DNA of 64,000 nucleotides from Azospirillum lipoferum (GTDB lineage: Bacteria > Pseudomonadota > Alphaproteobacteria > Azospirillales > Azospirillaceae). Made by a program: the position numbers and the translations under genes. The stretch is from assembly GCF_024170005.1 (NCBI RefSeq), contig NZ_JALJXJ010000004.1:124001-188000 (forward strand). Reading direction: 5' to 3'. Below are positions 43,073 to 52,289 of this stretch, piece by piece. The notes under the pieces are model-generated. The model was not told the DNA's origin and ran no database searches. It saw only the letters and a program-made list of their open reading frames with translations. How positions within the stretch are numbered: position 1 is the stretch's first letter; every line of letters begins with the position of its first letter.

Positions 43073-44101
43073 ATGTGCACGGTTTGCGGATGCGGCGAAG
43101 GCGAGACCCGGATCGATGGCAAGGGGATCGACGGCAAGGCCGCCGATGCCGGGCATGAGCATATCGGCCCCGACGGCAAGGTCTACCGCCACCGCCACGG
43201 CGAGGCGCACCACCATGCCCACCATCACCATGACGACACCCACGAGCATGTCGCCCCCGACGGCACGGTGTTCCGCCACAGCCATAACGACCACGGGCAC
43301 CCTGATCACGGGCATGACCACCACCATCACGATCACGGCCACACCCATGACCACCACCGCCCCGACCGTCCGGACGCCATCGACGGCGGCGCCGCGCTGA
43401 ACCAGCCGCGGCTGGTCACCATCGAACGCGACATCCTGGCGAAGAACGACGGGCTGGCCGCCGTCAACCGCTGCCGCTTCGCCGAGCGCGGCGTGTTCGT
43501 GCTGAACCTGATGTCCAGCCCGGGCTCGGGCAAGACCACCCTGCTGACCCGCAGCCTGACCGACCTGAAGGGCCGCTTCCCGGTCGCGGTGATCGAGGGC
43601 GACCAGCAGACCAGCTTCGACGCCGACCGCATCCGCGCCACCGGCACCCCGGCGGTACAGGTCAACACCGGCAAGGGCTGCCACCTCGACGCTTCCATGG
43701 TGGCGCAGGCGGCCGACAAGTTGGCGGCCGGGGGCCAGTTCACGGCAGACGGCGTGCTGTTCGTCGAGAATGTCGGCAATCTGGTCTGCCCCGCCGGCTT
43801 CGACCTGGGCGAGACCCACCGCGTCGTCGTCCTGTCGGTGACGGAGGGGGAGGACAAGCCTCTGAAATACCCGGACATGTTCGTCCGCGCCGACCTGCTG
43901 GTCGTCAACAAGATCGACCTGCTGCCGCATCTGACCTTCGATGTCGAGCGCATGATCGGCTATGCCCAGCGCCTGAACCCGTCGCTGGCGGTGATCCAGC
44001 TGTCGGCCACCACCGGCCAGGGGCTGGAGGAGTGGTACGACTGGATCGCCGACGGGCTGGCCGAGGCCCGCGCCTCCCACGCTGCTTCCGCTGCCATCTG
44101 A
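43073..44101 (+). CDS. hypB: Hydrogenase nickel-insertion GTPase HypB
   Basis: The 342-residue GTPase that delivers nickel to hydrogenase precursors. N-terminal [10 protein letters not shown] carries the high-affinity Ni-binding cysteines. A His-rich region (about residues 30-105, some 28 His) contains a two-fold repeat HEHxxPDGxVxRHxH. The GTPase domain has [10 protein letters not shown] (P-loop), [20 protein letters not shown] and NKIDLLPHL. The long His region may store nickel. ATG 43073 is chosen over 43058 because MCTVCGC is the conserved start. Confidence 0.95.
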   Translation: MCTVCGCGEGETRIDGKGIDGKAADAGHEHIGPDGKVYRHRHGEAHHHAHHHHDDTHEHVAPDGTVFRHSHNDHGHPDHGHDHHHHDHGHTHDHHRPDRPDAIDGGAALNQPRLVTIERDILAKNDGLAAVNRCRFAERGVFVLNLMSSPGSGKTTLLTRSLTDLKGRFPVAVIEGDQQTSFDADRIRATGTPAVQVNTGKGCHLDASMVAQAADKLAAGGQFTADGVLFVENVGNLVCPAGFDLGETHRVVVLSVTEGEDKPLKYPDMFVRADLLVVNKIDLLPHLTFDVERMIGYAQRLNPSLAVIQLSATTGQGLEEWYDWIADGLAEARASHAASAAI

Positions 44102-44117
44102 CCGGAGGGTCGCCGCC

Positions 44118-44342
44118 ATGTGCCTTGCCGTCCCCGCCTTGGTGACCGCCCTGCTGCCCGACGACCGCGCCACCGTCAGCTTGGGCGGTGTCACCTCCAC
44201 CTGCTCGCTGGAGCTGGTGGAGGACGTCGCCGTCGGCGATTACGTGATCGTCCATGTCGGCTACGCCCTGTCCCGCCTGGATGCGGAGGAGGCCGAGCGA
44301 ACGCTCGCTCTGCTGGCCGAGGTCGCGGACGCCGCGGCCTGA
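44118..44342 (+). CDS. hypC: Hydrogenase assembly chaperone HypC
   Basis: A 74-residue beta-barrel chaperone with the invariant N-terminal MCLAVPA; Cys2 holds the Fe(CN)2CO intermediate with HypD before transfer to the large-subunit precursor. GDYVIVHVGYALSRLDAEEAERTL is the family C-terminal helix region. Starts 16 bases after hypB with a GGAGG ribosome-binding site. Normally hypD follows; here hypE does. Confidence 0.94.
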   Translation: MCLAVPALVTALLPDDRATVSLGGVTSTCSLELVEDVAVGDYVIVHVGYALSRLDAEEAERTLALLAEVADAAA

Positions 44343-44392
44343 CGCAGACACAACACCTCTCCACACACCCGCCGACCACCCGGACCCCCGCC

Positions 44393-45439
44393 ATGACCGA
44401 CCGCCGCCTCTTCACCCGCAAGCTCGACATCGCCCGCGGGGCGGTGGACATGACCCACGGGTCGGGCGGCAAGGCGATGGCACAGCTGGTGCGCGAGCTG
44501 TTCGCCGCCGCCTTCGCCAACCCGTATCTCGACCAGGGCAACGACCAGGCCGCCTTCGAGGTGCCGGGCGGGCGCATGGTGATGACGACCGACGGCTTCG
44601 TCGTCTCGCCGCTGTTCTTCCCTGGTGGCGACATCGGCTCGCTGGCCGTCCACGGCACGGTGAACGACGTCGCCATGGCGGGTGCGGTGCCGCTGCACCT
44701 GACCGCCGGCTTCATCATAGAAGAGGGCTTCCCGCTCGCCGACCTGAAGCGGGTGGTCGACAGCATGGCCGCCGCGGCGCGCGAAGCGGGGGTCGCCATC
44801 GTGTCGGGCGACACCAAGGTGGTGGAGCGCGGCAAGGGCGACGGGGTCTTCATCACCACCACCGGCATCGGCATGGTGCCGCCCGGCGTCGCGCCGTCCG
44901 GCGACCGGGCGCGGCCGGGCGACGCGATCCTGGTCAGCGGCACCATGGGCGACCATGGCGTCGCCATCATGTCGACCCGCGACAATCTGGGCTTCGAGAC
45001 GGCGATCCTGTCCGACAGCGCCGCGCTGAACGGGCTGGTCGCGGCGATGGTGGCAGCGGTGCCCGACGTCCATGTGCTGCGCGATCCCACCCGCGGCGGA
45101 CTGGCGACGACGCTGAACGAGATCGCCCACCAGTCCGGCGTCGGCATGCGGCTGCGCGAATCCGATATCCCGGTGCGGGCGCAGGTAACGGCGGCCTGCG
45201 AATTGTTGGGCCTCGACCCACTCTATGCCGCCAACGAAGGTAAGCTGATCGCGATCTGCGCCGGGGAGGAGTGCGACCGGCTGCTGTCCGTCATGCGCGA
45301 TCATCCGCTGGGACGGGACGCCGCCTGCATCGGACGGGTGGTGGAAGACGCCCACCGTTTCGTTCAGATGGAGACCCGGTTCGGCGGCCACCGGATCGTC
45401 GATTGGCTGACCGGAGAACAGCTTCCCCGGATCTGCTGA
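44393..45439 (+). CDS. hypE: Hydrogenase maturation factor HypE
   Basis: A 348-residue PurM-like protein that turns the carbamoyl group on its C-terminal Cys into thiocyanate for the hydrogenase cyanide ligands. MTHGSGGKAM, GNDQAAFEVPGGRMVMTTDGFVVSPLFFPGGDIG, DPTRGGLATTLNEIA and terminal PRIC (catalytic Cys) are present. ATG at 44393 is 50 bases after hypC; the frame upstream of it overlaps hypC in another frame and is a shadow. hypD is not between them. Confidence 0.95.
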   Translation: MTDRRLFTRKLDIARGAVDMTHGSGGKAMAQLVRELFAAAFANPYLDQGNDQAAFEVPGGRMVMTTDGFVVSPLFFPGGDIGSLAVHGTVNDVAMAGAVPLHLTAGFIIEEGFPLADLKRVVDSMAAAAREAGVAIVSGDTKVVERGKGDGVFITTTGIGMVPPGVAPSGDRARPGDAILVSGTMGDHGVAIMSTRDNLGFETAILSDSAALNGLVAAMVAAVPDVHVLRDPTRGGLATTLNEIAHQSGVGMRLRESDIPVRAQVTAACELLGLDPLYAANEGKLIAICAGEECDRLLSVMRDHPLGRDAACIGRVVEDAHRFVQMETRFGGHRIVDWLTGEQLPRIC

Positions 45440-45477
45440 TACGTACCGGCGGGCTAACCCGCTGTTTCCAAAGAAGC

Positions 45478-45500
45478 GGTCCCATTGGCGGGACCCCTTT
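45478..45500 (+). terminator. Likely terminator of the hyp operon
   Basis: GGTCCC (45478-45483) pairs with GGGACC (45490-45495) around ATTGGC, followed by CCTTT. A second small stem (GCGGG/CCCGC) lies near 45448-45462. Modest stability. Confidence 0.5.
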
Positions 45501-45572
45501 CGCGCGCTGGCCGTTGCCTCTCCCGGATGGTCCTATGCTCTGACCAGAGACGATCAGCGACGAGAGAATACG

Positions 45573-46295
45573 ATGGCGTTGTCCAACATCGCTCTTTTGG
45601 GCGCTCCCCGTCTGGACCCCGGCCGTATGGCCGGAACCCGGTCGGCGATGCAGGCGATGGATCGGCTCCCCGGTTGTCCCCCCTTGCACAGGCACCGCGT
45701 CAAACGCGCCTTCGACATCGTCGGCTCGCTGGCGCTGCTTGCCGTTTTCGGGCCGTTGATGCTCGTGCTGGCCTGGATGGTGGCGCGCGACGGCGGCCCG
45801 GCGGTGTTCGGCCACCGGCGCATCGGTGCCGACGGGCGTCCCTTCACCTGCCTGAAGTTCCGCTCCATGGTGGTCAATTCCGCCGAGGTGCTGGAACGGC
45901 TGCTCGCCACCGACGAGACGGCGCGCGCCGAATGGCTGGCGACGCGCAAGCTGCGCAACGACCCGCGCATCACCCCGGTCGGCCGCTTCCTGCGCAAGTC
46001 GAGCCTGGACGAACTGCCGCAGCTGATCAACGTGCTGCGTGGCGACATGAGCCTGGTCGGCCCGCGCCCGATCATCGATGACGAGGTGTCCTACTACCAC
46101 GCCTGCTTCCCCTTCTACACCCGCTGCCGCCCCGGCCTGACCGGGCTGTGGCAGGTCAGCGGCCGCAGCGACGTCGACTATGTGCGCCGCGTCCAGCTCG
46201 ACACCGCCTATGTCGTCGGCTGGAACTTCTGGGCCGACATCGGCATCATGCTGCGCACCGTGCGCGTCGTGGTGAAGGGCAGCGGCGCCTACTGA
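45573..46295 (+). CDS. ExoY-type undecaprenyl-phosphate sugar phosphotransferase
   Basis: A 240-residue monotopic/polytopic transferase starting exopolysaccharide repeat-unit assembly on undecaprenyl phosphate. One hydrophobic helix (about 45-68, FDIVGSLALLAVFGPLMLVLAWM) and the conserved KFRSMVV, DPRITPVGRFLRKSSLDELPQLINVLRGDMSLVGPRP and PGLTGLWQVSGRS stretches of bacterial sugar transferases are present. The closest well-known relative is ExoY. No other exopolysaccharide genes are nearby. GAGAG lies upstream of the ATG. Confidence 0.9.
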   Translation: MALSNIALLGAPRLDPGRMAGTRSAMQAMDRLPGCPPLHRHRVKRAFDIVGSLALLAVFGPLMLVLAWMVARDGGPAVFGHRRIGADGRPFTCLKFRSMVVNSAEVLERLLATDETARAEWLATRKLRNDPRITPVGRFLRKSSLDELPQLINVLRGDMSLVGPRPIIDDEVSYYHACFPFYTRCRPGLTGLWQVSGRSDVDYVRRVQLDTAYVVGWNFWADIGIMLRTVRVVVKGSGAY

Positions 46296-46350
46296 GCGCA
46301 TCTCCCCGGCCTGCCTGGTCCCCTCCGAAAGTGCTCATCCCTTCACGCCG

Positions 46351-46377
46351 GTCGCGCGCCCCAGGGGGGCGCGCGAC
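46351..46377 (+). terminator. Terminator of the sugar transferase gene
   Basis: A perfect 12-bp stem: GTCGCGCGCCCC (46351-46362) with GGGGCGCGCGAC (46366-46377) around AGG. No immediate U-run (ATCGCTGTTTG), but the stem is very stable and sits 55 bases after the stop. Confidence 0.65.
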
Positions 46378-46583
46378 ATCGCTGTTTGTGCATCCTATTT
46401 CAGGAGTCCGCTCCATTGCGCGGTTTGGCCGTTCCACCCCCGGCATGCCCTCTTGCCGAAATCGGGGTGGACTTTGAGAATGGGCGAACGACGTGCTAGG
46501 GTCGGGCAACCGGCGAAACCCTGGTATAGTGAACGATGCGTGTAAGACCGCCGGCCGGATCGGCCAGTCAAGAGGGTCCAAGG

Positions 46584-48011
46584 ATGGCGAAGCTGCTGGC
46601 TGCCTTGCTGCTGATGATGGTGGCGATCGGGCCCGCTTGCGCCGTGGCCCCCGCCAGCCGTGCCGACACCGTCGCGGCGCTCGACCGCTACCGCACCGAT
46701 TTCGCCAAGGTCCGCGGCTATGGCTCGCTGTCCACCGCCGACCGCAATTACGTCCTCTTCTCCGACGCCATGCGCCGCGTCCTGACGGAGCATGTGAAGT
46801 CCTTCGACCCGCAGGTGCTGATCGACAAGGCGGAAGACGGGCTGAAGAAGAAGAAGGCGGAGAACCCGAAGGCCAGCGACCGCATGCTGACCGAGGCGGC
46901 GCTGGACAGCATGCTGGGCTCGCTCGACCCCTATTCCAGCTTCCTCGACGCCGAGCGCTACCGCTACCTGCGCGAACAGACCCAGGGCGAGTTCGGCGGC
47001 CTGGGCATCGAGGTGACGATGGATGAGGAAAGCGGCCTGATCAAGGTCGTCTCCCCCATCGACGGCTCACCCGCCGCCCGCGCCGGCCTGCGCAGCGGCG
47101 ACCTGATCGCCCGCATCGACGACGTGGCGGTGAAGGGGCTGAACCTGCACGACGCCGTCGCCCGCATGCGCGGGCCGGTCGGCAGTTCGGTCGCCCTGTC
47201 GATCCGCCGCCCGCCGGCGACCGACGCCAACACCCGCGTTTCGCTGACCCGCGCCATCGTCAAGATCCAGCCGGTGCGTTATCGGCTGGAGGGCAACGTC
47301 GCCTATGTCCGCATCGCCACCTTCAACCAGTCGACCTCCTCGGCGCTGGACGCAGCGATCGAGGACATGCGCCGGCAGGCCAAGGGTCGGCTGACCGGCG
47401 CCGTCATCGACCTGCGCAACAACCCCGGCGGCCTGCTGGAGCAGGCGGTGCAGGTGGCCGACCGTTTCCTGGAGACGGTGGACATCGTGTCGGTCCGCGG
47501 TCGCGATCCGGAGGAATCCCGCACCTACCGCGGCACCGCCGGCGACCTGATGGCCGGCCTGCCGGTGGTGGTGCTGATCAACAGCGGTTCGGCCTCGGCG
47601 TCGGAAATCGTCGCCGGCGCGCTGCAGGACCATCACCGCGCGCTGCTGTTCGGCTCCCGCTCCTACGGCAAGGGGTCGGTGCAGACGATTTCCTCGCTCA
47701 GCGTCGACACCGGCATCCGCCTGACCACCGCCCGCTACTACCGCCCGTCGGGGGCGCTGGTGGACTGCTTCGGCGTCTCGCCGAACCTGGAGGTCAAGCC
47801 GACCCATGGCAGCACCGAGGAAACCCACCCCGACCCCGCCACCTGCGACCCCAACGCTCCGGTCCCGCCCAAGCCGCAGGTGTGGCTGGCGCAGGACATG
47901 TGCCCCGACGTGATGGACAAGGCCCCCAAGCCAGACGACGACCGCCCGCTGGAATGCGCCGTCTCCGCCATCCGCAACCGCCTGACCGGGACGTTGGCCG
48001 GCGGGGAGTGA
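46584..48011 (+). CDS. S41-family carboxy-terminal processing peptidase
   Basis: A 475-residue exported serine protease. The signal peptide (LLAALLLMMVAIGPACA) is followed by an N-terminal helical region, a PDZ domain (about 140-225, GLGIEVTMDEESGLIKVVSPIDGSPAARAGLRSGDLI) and the protease core with LRNNPGGLLEQAVQ, INSGSASASEIVAG (catalytic Ser) and SYGKGSVQ (catalytic Lys). Acts in the periplasm on protein C-termini. The C-terminal 60 residues are Pro/Asp-rich with two Cys. ATG 46584 is preferred since the signal peptide starts there. Confidence 0.93.
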   Translation: MAKLLAALLLMMVAIGPACAVAPASRADTVAALDRYRTDFAKVRGYGSLSTADRNYVLFSDAMRRVLTEHVKSFDPQVLIDKAEDGLKKKKAENPKASDRMLTEAALDSMLGSLDPYSSFLDAERYRYLREQTQGEFGGLGIEVTMDEESGLIKVVSPIDGSPAARAGLRSGDLIARIDDVAVKGLNLHDAVARMRGPVGSSVALSIRRPPATDANTRVSLTRAIVKIQPVRYRLEGNVAYVRIATFNQSTSSALDAAIEDMRRQAKGRLTGAVIDLRNNPGGLLEQAVQVADRFLETVDIVSVRGRDPEESRTYRGTAGDLMAGLPVVVLINSGSASASEIVAGALQDHHRALLFGSRSYGKGSVQTISSLSVDTGIRLTTARYYRPSGALVDCFGVSPNLEVKPTHGSTEETHPDPATCDPNAPVPPKPQVWLAQDMCPDVMDKAPKPDDDRPLECAVSAIRNRLTGTLAGGE

Positions 48012-48023
48012 AGGAAGCTCCCC

Positions 48024-48800
48024 CTACCCCACGAACCCCGCATCCATCACCCGCCCCTCCACTATCCAGCCGGTGCCGTGCGCCGCGATGGCGGCGATGG
48101 TGCCTGGAAGCACCCGGCGGTCGAACAGGCTCCAGTCCGCCGGCACGCCGACATCGCCGCGCAAATCCTCGCCGATCTCCAGCAGGGCCGGCGGTGCATC
48201 CGGCCTCACCTCCACCGCGAACTGGTCGAGCGGCATCGACAGCCCGACGCCGGCCGCCTTGATGAAGGCCTCCTTCCGCGTCCAGGCCAGCAGGAATCCC
48301 TCGTCACGCCGTTCCGGCGCCAGCCCCTGCAATGCCGCGCGCTCGGCGATGTGGAAGAAGCGGTCGGCGATGCCGTCGGCGCTCTCGATCGGGCGCAGCC
48401 GTTCGATGTCGACACCGATCCGCCCCTCCGCCGCCACGGCGATGGCGAGGCTGTCCTCGCTGTCGCTGAGGTTGAAGGCCGGGCCGCCGGGCAGCGCCGG
48501 CTTGCCGTGGGTGCCGTAATCGAAGACCAGCCCCGCCGGGTCACGGCCCGTGCAGCGCCCCAGCAGCAGCCGCAGCAGCCCGCGGCGCAGGATGAAGCGG
48601 TCGGTCAGCCGTTCCATCATGAAGCGGTCGGCGCGCTCGACCTCGTCGTTGGACAGCAGGGCGCGCATCGCAGCCTTGTGTGCCGAGAGGGCGGTCAAAT
48701 CGGCGAACCAGACACGGATGAGACCGGGCGCCAGGACATAGTCGCCGGCAGGCCCGGTTACGGTCCCGGTGGCCGGCATTTCGATGGTCCCGTCATGCAT
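48024..48800 (-). CDS. Sfp-type 4'-phosphopantetheinyl transferase
   Basis: A 258-residue pseudo-dimeric PPTase that attaches phosphopantetheine to carrier proteins. Motifs: HGKPALPGGPAFNLSDSEDSLAIAVA, GVDIERL and FLLAWTRKEAFIKAAGVGLSMPLDQFAV (Mg and CoA binding). Two-lobed, Sfp class rather than AcpS, so it probably serves a polyketide, nonribosomal peptide or lysine pathway carrier, none of which is in the window. Convergent with the S41 peptidase gene, 12 bases apart; divergent from purC. Confidence 0.9.
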   Translation of the reverse strand: MHDGTIEMPATGTVTGPAGDYVLAPGLIRVWFADLTALSAHKAAMRALLSNDEVERADRFMMERLTDRFILRRGLLRLLLGRCTGRDPAGLVFDYGTHGKPALPGGPAFNLSDSEDSLAIAVAAEGRIGVDIERLRPIESADGIADRFFHIAERAALQGLAPERRDEGFLLAWTRKEAFIKAAGVGLSMPLDQFAVEVRPDAPPALLEIGEDLRGDVGVPADWSLFDRRVLPGTIAAIAAHGTGWIVEGRVMDAGFVG

Positions 48801-48904
48801 CGGACAGCGATCCTCCCTCCTGAAATTAGCGTCCTGGCTCCGGCAGGGGTTTCGGGTATCATGCGCGCCTCTCGCATCCGCCCCTGCATCCGGACCAGGA
48901 TCCC

Positions 48905-49885
48905 ATGGTTGACACCGCCCTGCTCGCCCCGCACCTGACCAACGTTCTTCGCGACGCCTTCATCCCGGAGCTGCCCAATCATTACCGCGGCAAGGTGCGT
49001 GAAAACTACGACCTTCCGGATGGGCGGCGGATCCTGATCACCACCGACCGGCTGTCGGCCTTCGACCGCGCCCTGACCGCCATCCCGTTCAAGGGGCAGG
49101 TGCTGACCCAGACCGCCCGCTTCTGGTTCGAGGCGACGAAGGACATCTGCGCCAACCACGTTCTGGAATACCCGGATCCCAACGTGGTGGTGGCGAAGCG
49201 GCTGACCATCATGCCGGTCGAGGTCGTGGTCCGCGACTATATGGCCGGCACCACCGGCACCTCGATCTGGTCGATGTACAAGCAGGGCCGGCGCGAGATG
49301 TACGGCCACATCTTCCCCGACGGGCTGCGCCAGAACCAGAAGCTCGGCACCCCGATCATCACGCCGACCACCAAGGCCTTCGACGCCGGCCATGACGAGG
49401 AGCTGACCGCGGCCGAGATCGTGGAGCGCAACCTGCTGACCCGCGCCCAGTGGGCCGAGGTGTCGGACAAGGCGCTGGCCCTCTTCGCCCGCGGCCAGAA
49501 GATGGCGGCGGACCGCGGCCTGATCCTGGTCGACACCAAGTACGAGTTCGGCTTCGATGAGGACGGCAACATCCTGCTGGCCGACGAGATCCACACCCCC
49601 GACAGCTCGCGCTACTGGTTCGCCGGCAGCTATCAGGAGCGGTTCGAGGCTGGCGGGAAGCCGGAGAGCTTCGACAAGGACTTCGTCCGCAACTGGGTCG
49701 TCGCCCGTTGCGATCCCTACACCCAGGACGTTCCGGAAATCCCCGCCGACGTGGTGCTGGAAGCGGCGCGCGTCTACATCGAAGCCGGCGAGACCATCAC
49801 CGGCCGCCCGTTCGAGGTGCCGGCGACCGCCGTCCCGATCCTCGACCGTATCCGCGCCAACCTGGCGCCCTACTTCACCAAGTAA
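48905..49885 (+). CDS. purC: Phosphoribosylaminoimidazole-succinocarboxamide synthase
   Basis: A 326-residue ATP-dependent ligase of de novo purine synthesis, joining CAIR and aspartate to give SAICAR. Family sequence: [88 protein letters not shown]. Length matches the longer alphaproteobacterial/fungal-type PurC. No other pur genes adjoin; a D-2-hydroxyacid dehydrogenase follows after 15 bases and is probably co-transcribed. Confidence 0.96.
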   Translation: MVDTALLAPHLTNVLRDAFIPELPNHYRGKVRENYDLPDGRRILITTDRLSAFDRALTAIPFKGQVLTQTARFWFEATKDICANHVLEYPDPNVVVAKRLTIMPVEVVVRDYMAGTTGTSIWSMYKQGRREMYGHIFPDGLRQNQKLGTPIITPTTKAFDAGHDEELTAAEIVERNLLTRAQWAEVSDKALALFARGQKMAADRGLILVDTKYEFGFDEDGNILLADEIHTPDSSRYWFAGSYQERFEAGGKPESFDKDFVRNWVVARCDPYTQDVPEIPADVVLEAARVYIEAGETITGRPFEVPATAVPILDRIRANLAPYFTK

Positions 49886-49900
49886 AGGGGGACGGGCTCC

Positions 49901-50854
49901 ATGCGCATCGCCATCCTCGACGACTACCAGGGGGTCGCCCGCGACCTCGCCGACTGGTCGCAGCTTCCGGTGGGAAGCAGCCTGACGGTTTTCGAGCAAC
50001 CGCTCGGAAATCAGGACGCGGTGACGGCGGCACTGGAGCCCTTCGACGTTCTGGTGATCATGCGGGAACGCACGCCGTTTCCCGCATCGCTGATCGAGCG
50101 GCTGCCGAACCTCAAGCTGCTGGTCACCACCGGCGCCCGCAACAACGCCATCGACCTGAAGGCCTGCGCCGCCCGCGGCATCCCCGTCTGCGGCACCCGC
50201 ATGGTGGGCGCGCCGACGGCAGAACTGACCTGGGGCCTGATCCTGGCGCTGGCCAAGCGCATCCCGGCTGAAGAGCGGGCGCTGCGCGAGGGCCGCTGGC
50301 AGACCGGCCTGACCGGCGATCTCGGCGGCAAGCGGCTGGGACTGGTCGGCCTGGGCAAGCTCGGCAGCAAGGTCGCCAGGGTCGGTCAGGCCTTCGGCAT
50401 GGAGGTGGTGGCCTGGAGCCCCAACCTGACCGACGAACGCGCCGCCGAAGCCGGCGTGACCCGCGTGGAGAAGCGCGAGCTGTTCGCGACCGCCGACGTG
50501 GTCAGCGTCCATCTGGTGCTGAGCGAACGCACCCGCGGCGTGGTCGGAGCCGCGGAGATCGGCGCGATGAAGCCGACCGCTCTCTTCATCAACACCTCGC
50601 GCGCCGGACTGGTGGACGAGACGGCGCTGGTCCATGCGCTGCGCCACGGCCATATCGGCGGCGCCGGCATCGACGTCTTCCCGATCGAGCCTCTGCCAAA
50701 AGACAGCCTTTGGCTTGACCTTCCCAACACCGTGCTGACGCCCCATCTGGGCTACGTGACGCGGGAGAATTACGCGGTGTTCTACCGCGACGCCCTGGAA
50801 GACATCCTGGCCTGGACGGCCGGCTCACCGGTGCGGCTGCTCTCTCCCGCCTGA
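49901..50854 (+). CDS. D-2-hydroxyacid dehydrogenase family protein
   Basis: A 317-residue NAD(P)-dependent oxidoreductase of the SerA/PdxB/formate dehydrogenase fold. Rossmann motif GLVGLGKLGSKVA, catalytic Arg region NTSRAGLVD, Glu region HIGGAGIDVFPIEPLP and catalytic His in LTPHLGYVTREN are present. Substrate unassigned; many members reduce glyoxylate, hydroxypyruvate or act on 3-phosphoglycerate. GGGG precedes the ATG, 15 bases after purC. Confidence 0.9.
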   Translation: MRIAILDDYQGVARDLADWSQLPVGSSLTVFEQPLGNQDAVTAALEPFDVLVIMRERTPFPASLIERLPNLKLLVTTGARNNAIDLKACAARGIPVCGTRMVGAPTAELTWGLILALAKRIPAEERALREGRWQTGLTGDLGGKRLGLVGLGKLGSKVARVGQAFGMEVVAWSPNLTDERAAEAGVTRVEKRELFATADVVSVHLVLSERTRGVVGAAEIGAMKPTALFINTSRAGLVDETALVHALRHGHIGGAGIDVFPIEPLPKDSLWLDLPNTVLTPHLGYVTRENYAVFYRDALEDILAWTAGSPVRLLSPA

Positions 50855-50879
50855 ACGGCAACAGGGATGGAGGGTGCGG

Positions 50880-51647
50880 GTGAGCCGGAACGAAGGAGTT
50901 GGGGGCGGGGCTGGAAACGGTTCTGACAGAAACGGTTTCTGGGCGAAGCTCAGCCGTCACCAGCCTGGCATGCTGGTCGGCCTCTCGGTCATCGCCGGCC
51001 TGCTGTTCGGTTTCGTCGAACTGGCCGGCGAGGTGATGGAGGGGGAGACCACCGCCTTCGACAAGCGCATCCTGCTGGCGCTCCGCGATCCGCTGAACCC
51101 CGACCAGCCCGGCGGACCCTGGTGGCTGGCGCGCGTGGCGCGCGACATCACCTCGCTCGGCAGCACCACCATCCTCGCCATCCTGACCGTCGCCACGCTG
51201 GGCTTCCTGCTGCTGCTGCACAAGCGGGCGGCGGCCCTGCTGGTGCTGGTGTCGGTCGGCGGCGGCGGGACGCTCAGCACCGTGCTGAAGATGCTGTTCG
51301 ACCGTGCCCGCCCCGATCTGGTGCCGCATGGCGACGAGGTGATTTCCGCCAGCTTCCCCAGCGGCCATGCCATGCAGTCGGCCGTCGTCTACCTGACGCT
51401 GGGCGCCCTGCTGACCCAGTTCGTCGAGGGCCGGCGGACCAAGGCCTATCTGCTGACCTGGGCGATGCTGCTGACGCTGGTGATCGGGTCGAGCCGCGTC
51501 TATCTGGGCGTCCATTGGCCGACCGACGTGCTGGCCGGATGGAGCGTCGGTGCCGCCTGGGCGGCCTTCTGCTGGATGATCGCCGAATGGCTGCAACGCC
51601 GCGGCGCCGTCGAGCAGGACCGGCCGGAGGCGACGGCTGGGCGCTGA
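50880..51647 (+). CDS. PAP2-family phosphatase
   Basis: A 255-residue membrane phosphatase with about six helices and the three PAP2 motifs: KMLFDRARPD, PSGHAMQSA, SRVYLGVHWPTDVLAGW. Likely acts on lipid phosphates (phosphatidate, undecaprenyl-PP) at the inner membrane. Start: GTG 50880 with GGAGG six bases upstream is preferred to GTG 50874. About 25 bases from the dehydrogenase gene, so perhaps in the purC transcript. Confidence 0.88.
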   Translation: MSRNEGVGGGAGNGSDRNGFWAKLSRHQPGMLVGLSVIAGLLFGFVELAGEVMEGETTAFDKRILLALRDPLNPDQPGGPWWLARVARDITSLGSTTILAILTVATLGFLLLLHKRAAALLVLVSVGGGGTLSTVLKMLFDRARPDLVPHGDEVISASFPSGHAMQSAVVYLTLGALLTQFVEGRRTKAYLLTWAMLLTLVIGSSRVYLGVHWPTDVLAGWSVGAAWAAFCWMIAEWLQRRGAVEQDRPEATAGR

Positions 51648-51743
51648 CTCAGTTGCATCGCACAAAAGGTTAACAAGCGGGTTGAATCAGGTCGCGTACC
51701 AACCGATAGTGTCGGCCGTAACCCTTTCGGATCAGGCCGCACC

Positions 51744-52238
51744 ATGCCCCAGGGCACCCTCGACCGCGAAACCCTCGAAGCCGTCGGCGTCCTCGCCCGC
51801 GCGGTGGAGCGCGAACGGGTGCCCGGCGTCCTGGAATGCCGCCTGCTGGCCAACGCCCTGAAGCGCACGCTGGACAGTGGAGGGGAACGCGAACTGAACG
51901 AGGCCTCGCGCGTCTTCCGCACGCTGGACGTCGATTTGCGCGAACGCATCGTCGCCCGCGCCCGGACGGAGGCGCAGCAGGCACGCGCCCAGGCGAAAGC
52001 GGCGGATGCGGCGGGGGCCGATGCCGACCGCGATGTGGTGACTCAGGAAATCCCGGCGTTGCCGGCCCGGCTTGTCAACGAACCGAAGGGCCGCGCCGGC
52101 ACCAATTTCCTGACCGCCCTGAACGGCCTGCGCCCGGCCGCCACCGCTGGCAGCCGCGGTGCCGCCCGCGACCGCCTGCGCGCCGCCGTCGATTCGCAGC
52201 GGCGGGTCGGTCAGCGGATGGAGCCGACGCTGGATTGA
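51744..52238 (+). CDS. Hypothetical protein, helical
   Basis: A 164-residue cytoplasmic protein starting MPQGTLDRETLEAVGVLARAVERERVPGVLECRLLANALKRTLD. Mostly alpha-helical, Ala/Arg/Glu-rich, with a charged helical stretch RARTEAQQARAQAKAADAAG and a C-terminal basic segment. No recognised domain. It lies between PAP2 and the TonB system gene set. Function unknown. Codon use looks native. Confidence 0.6.
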   Translation: MPQGTLDRETLEAVGVLARAVERERVPGVLECRLLANALKRTLDSGGERELNEASRVFRTLDVDLRERIVARARTEAQQARAQAKAADAAGADADRDVVTQEIPALPARLVNEPKGRAGTNFLTALNGLRPAATAGSRGAARDRLRAAVDSQRRVGQRMEPTLD

Positions 52239-52289
52239 GGGGACGGGGGACGGGGGACGGGGGCCAGAGTCCACGAGGCGTGAGCCCCG

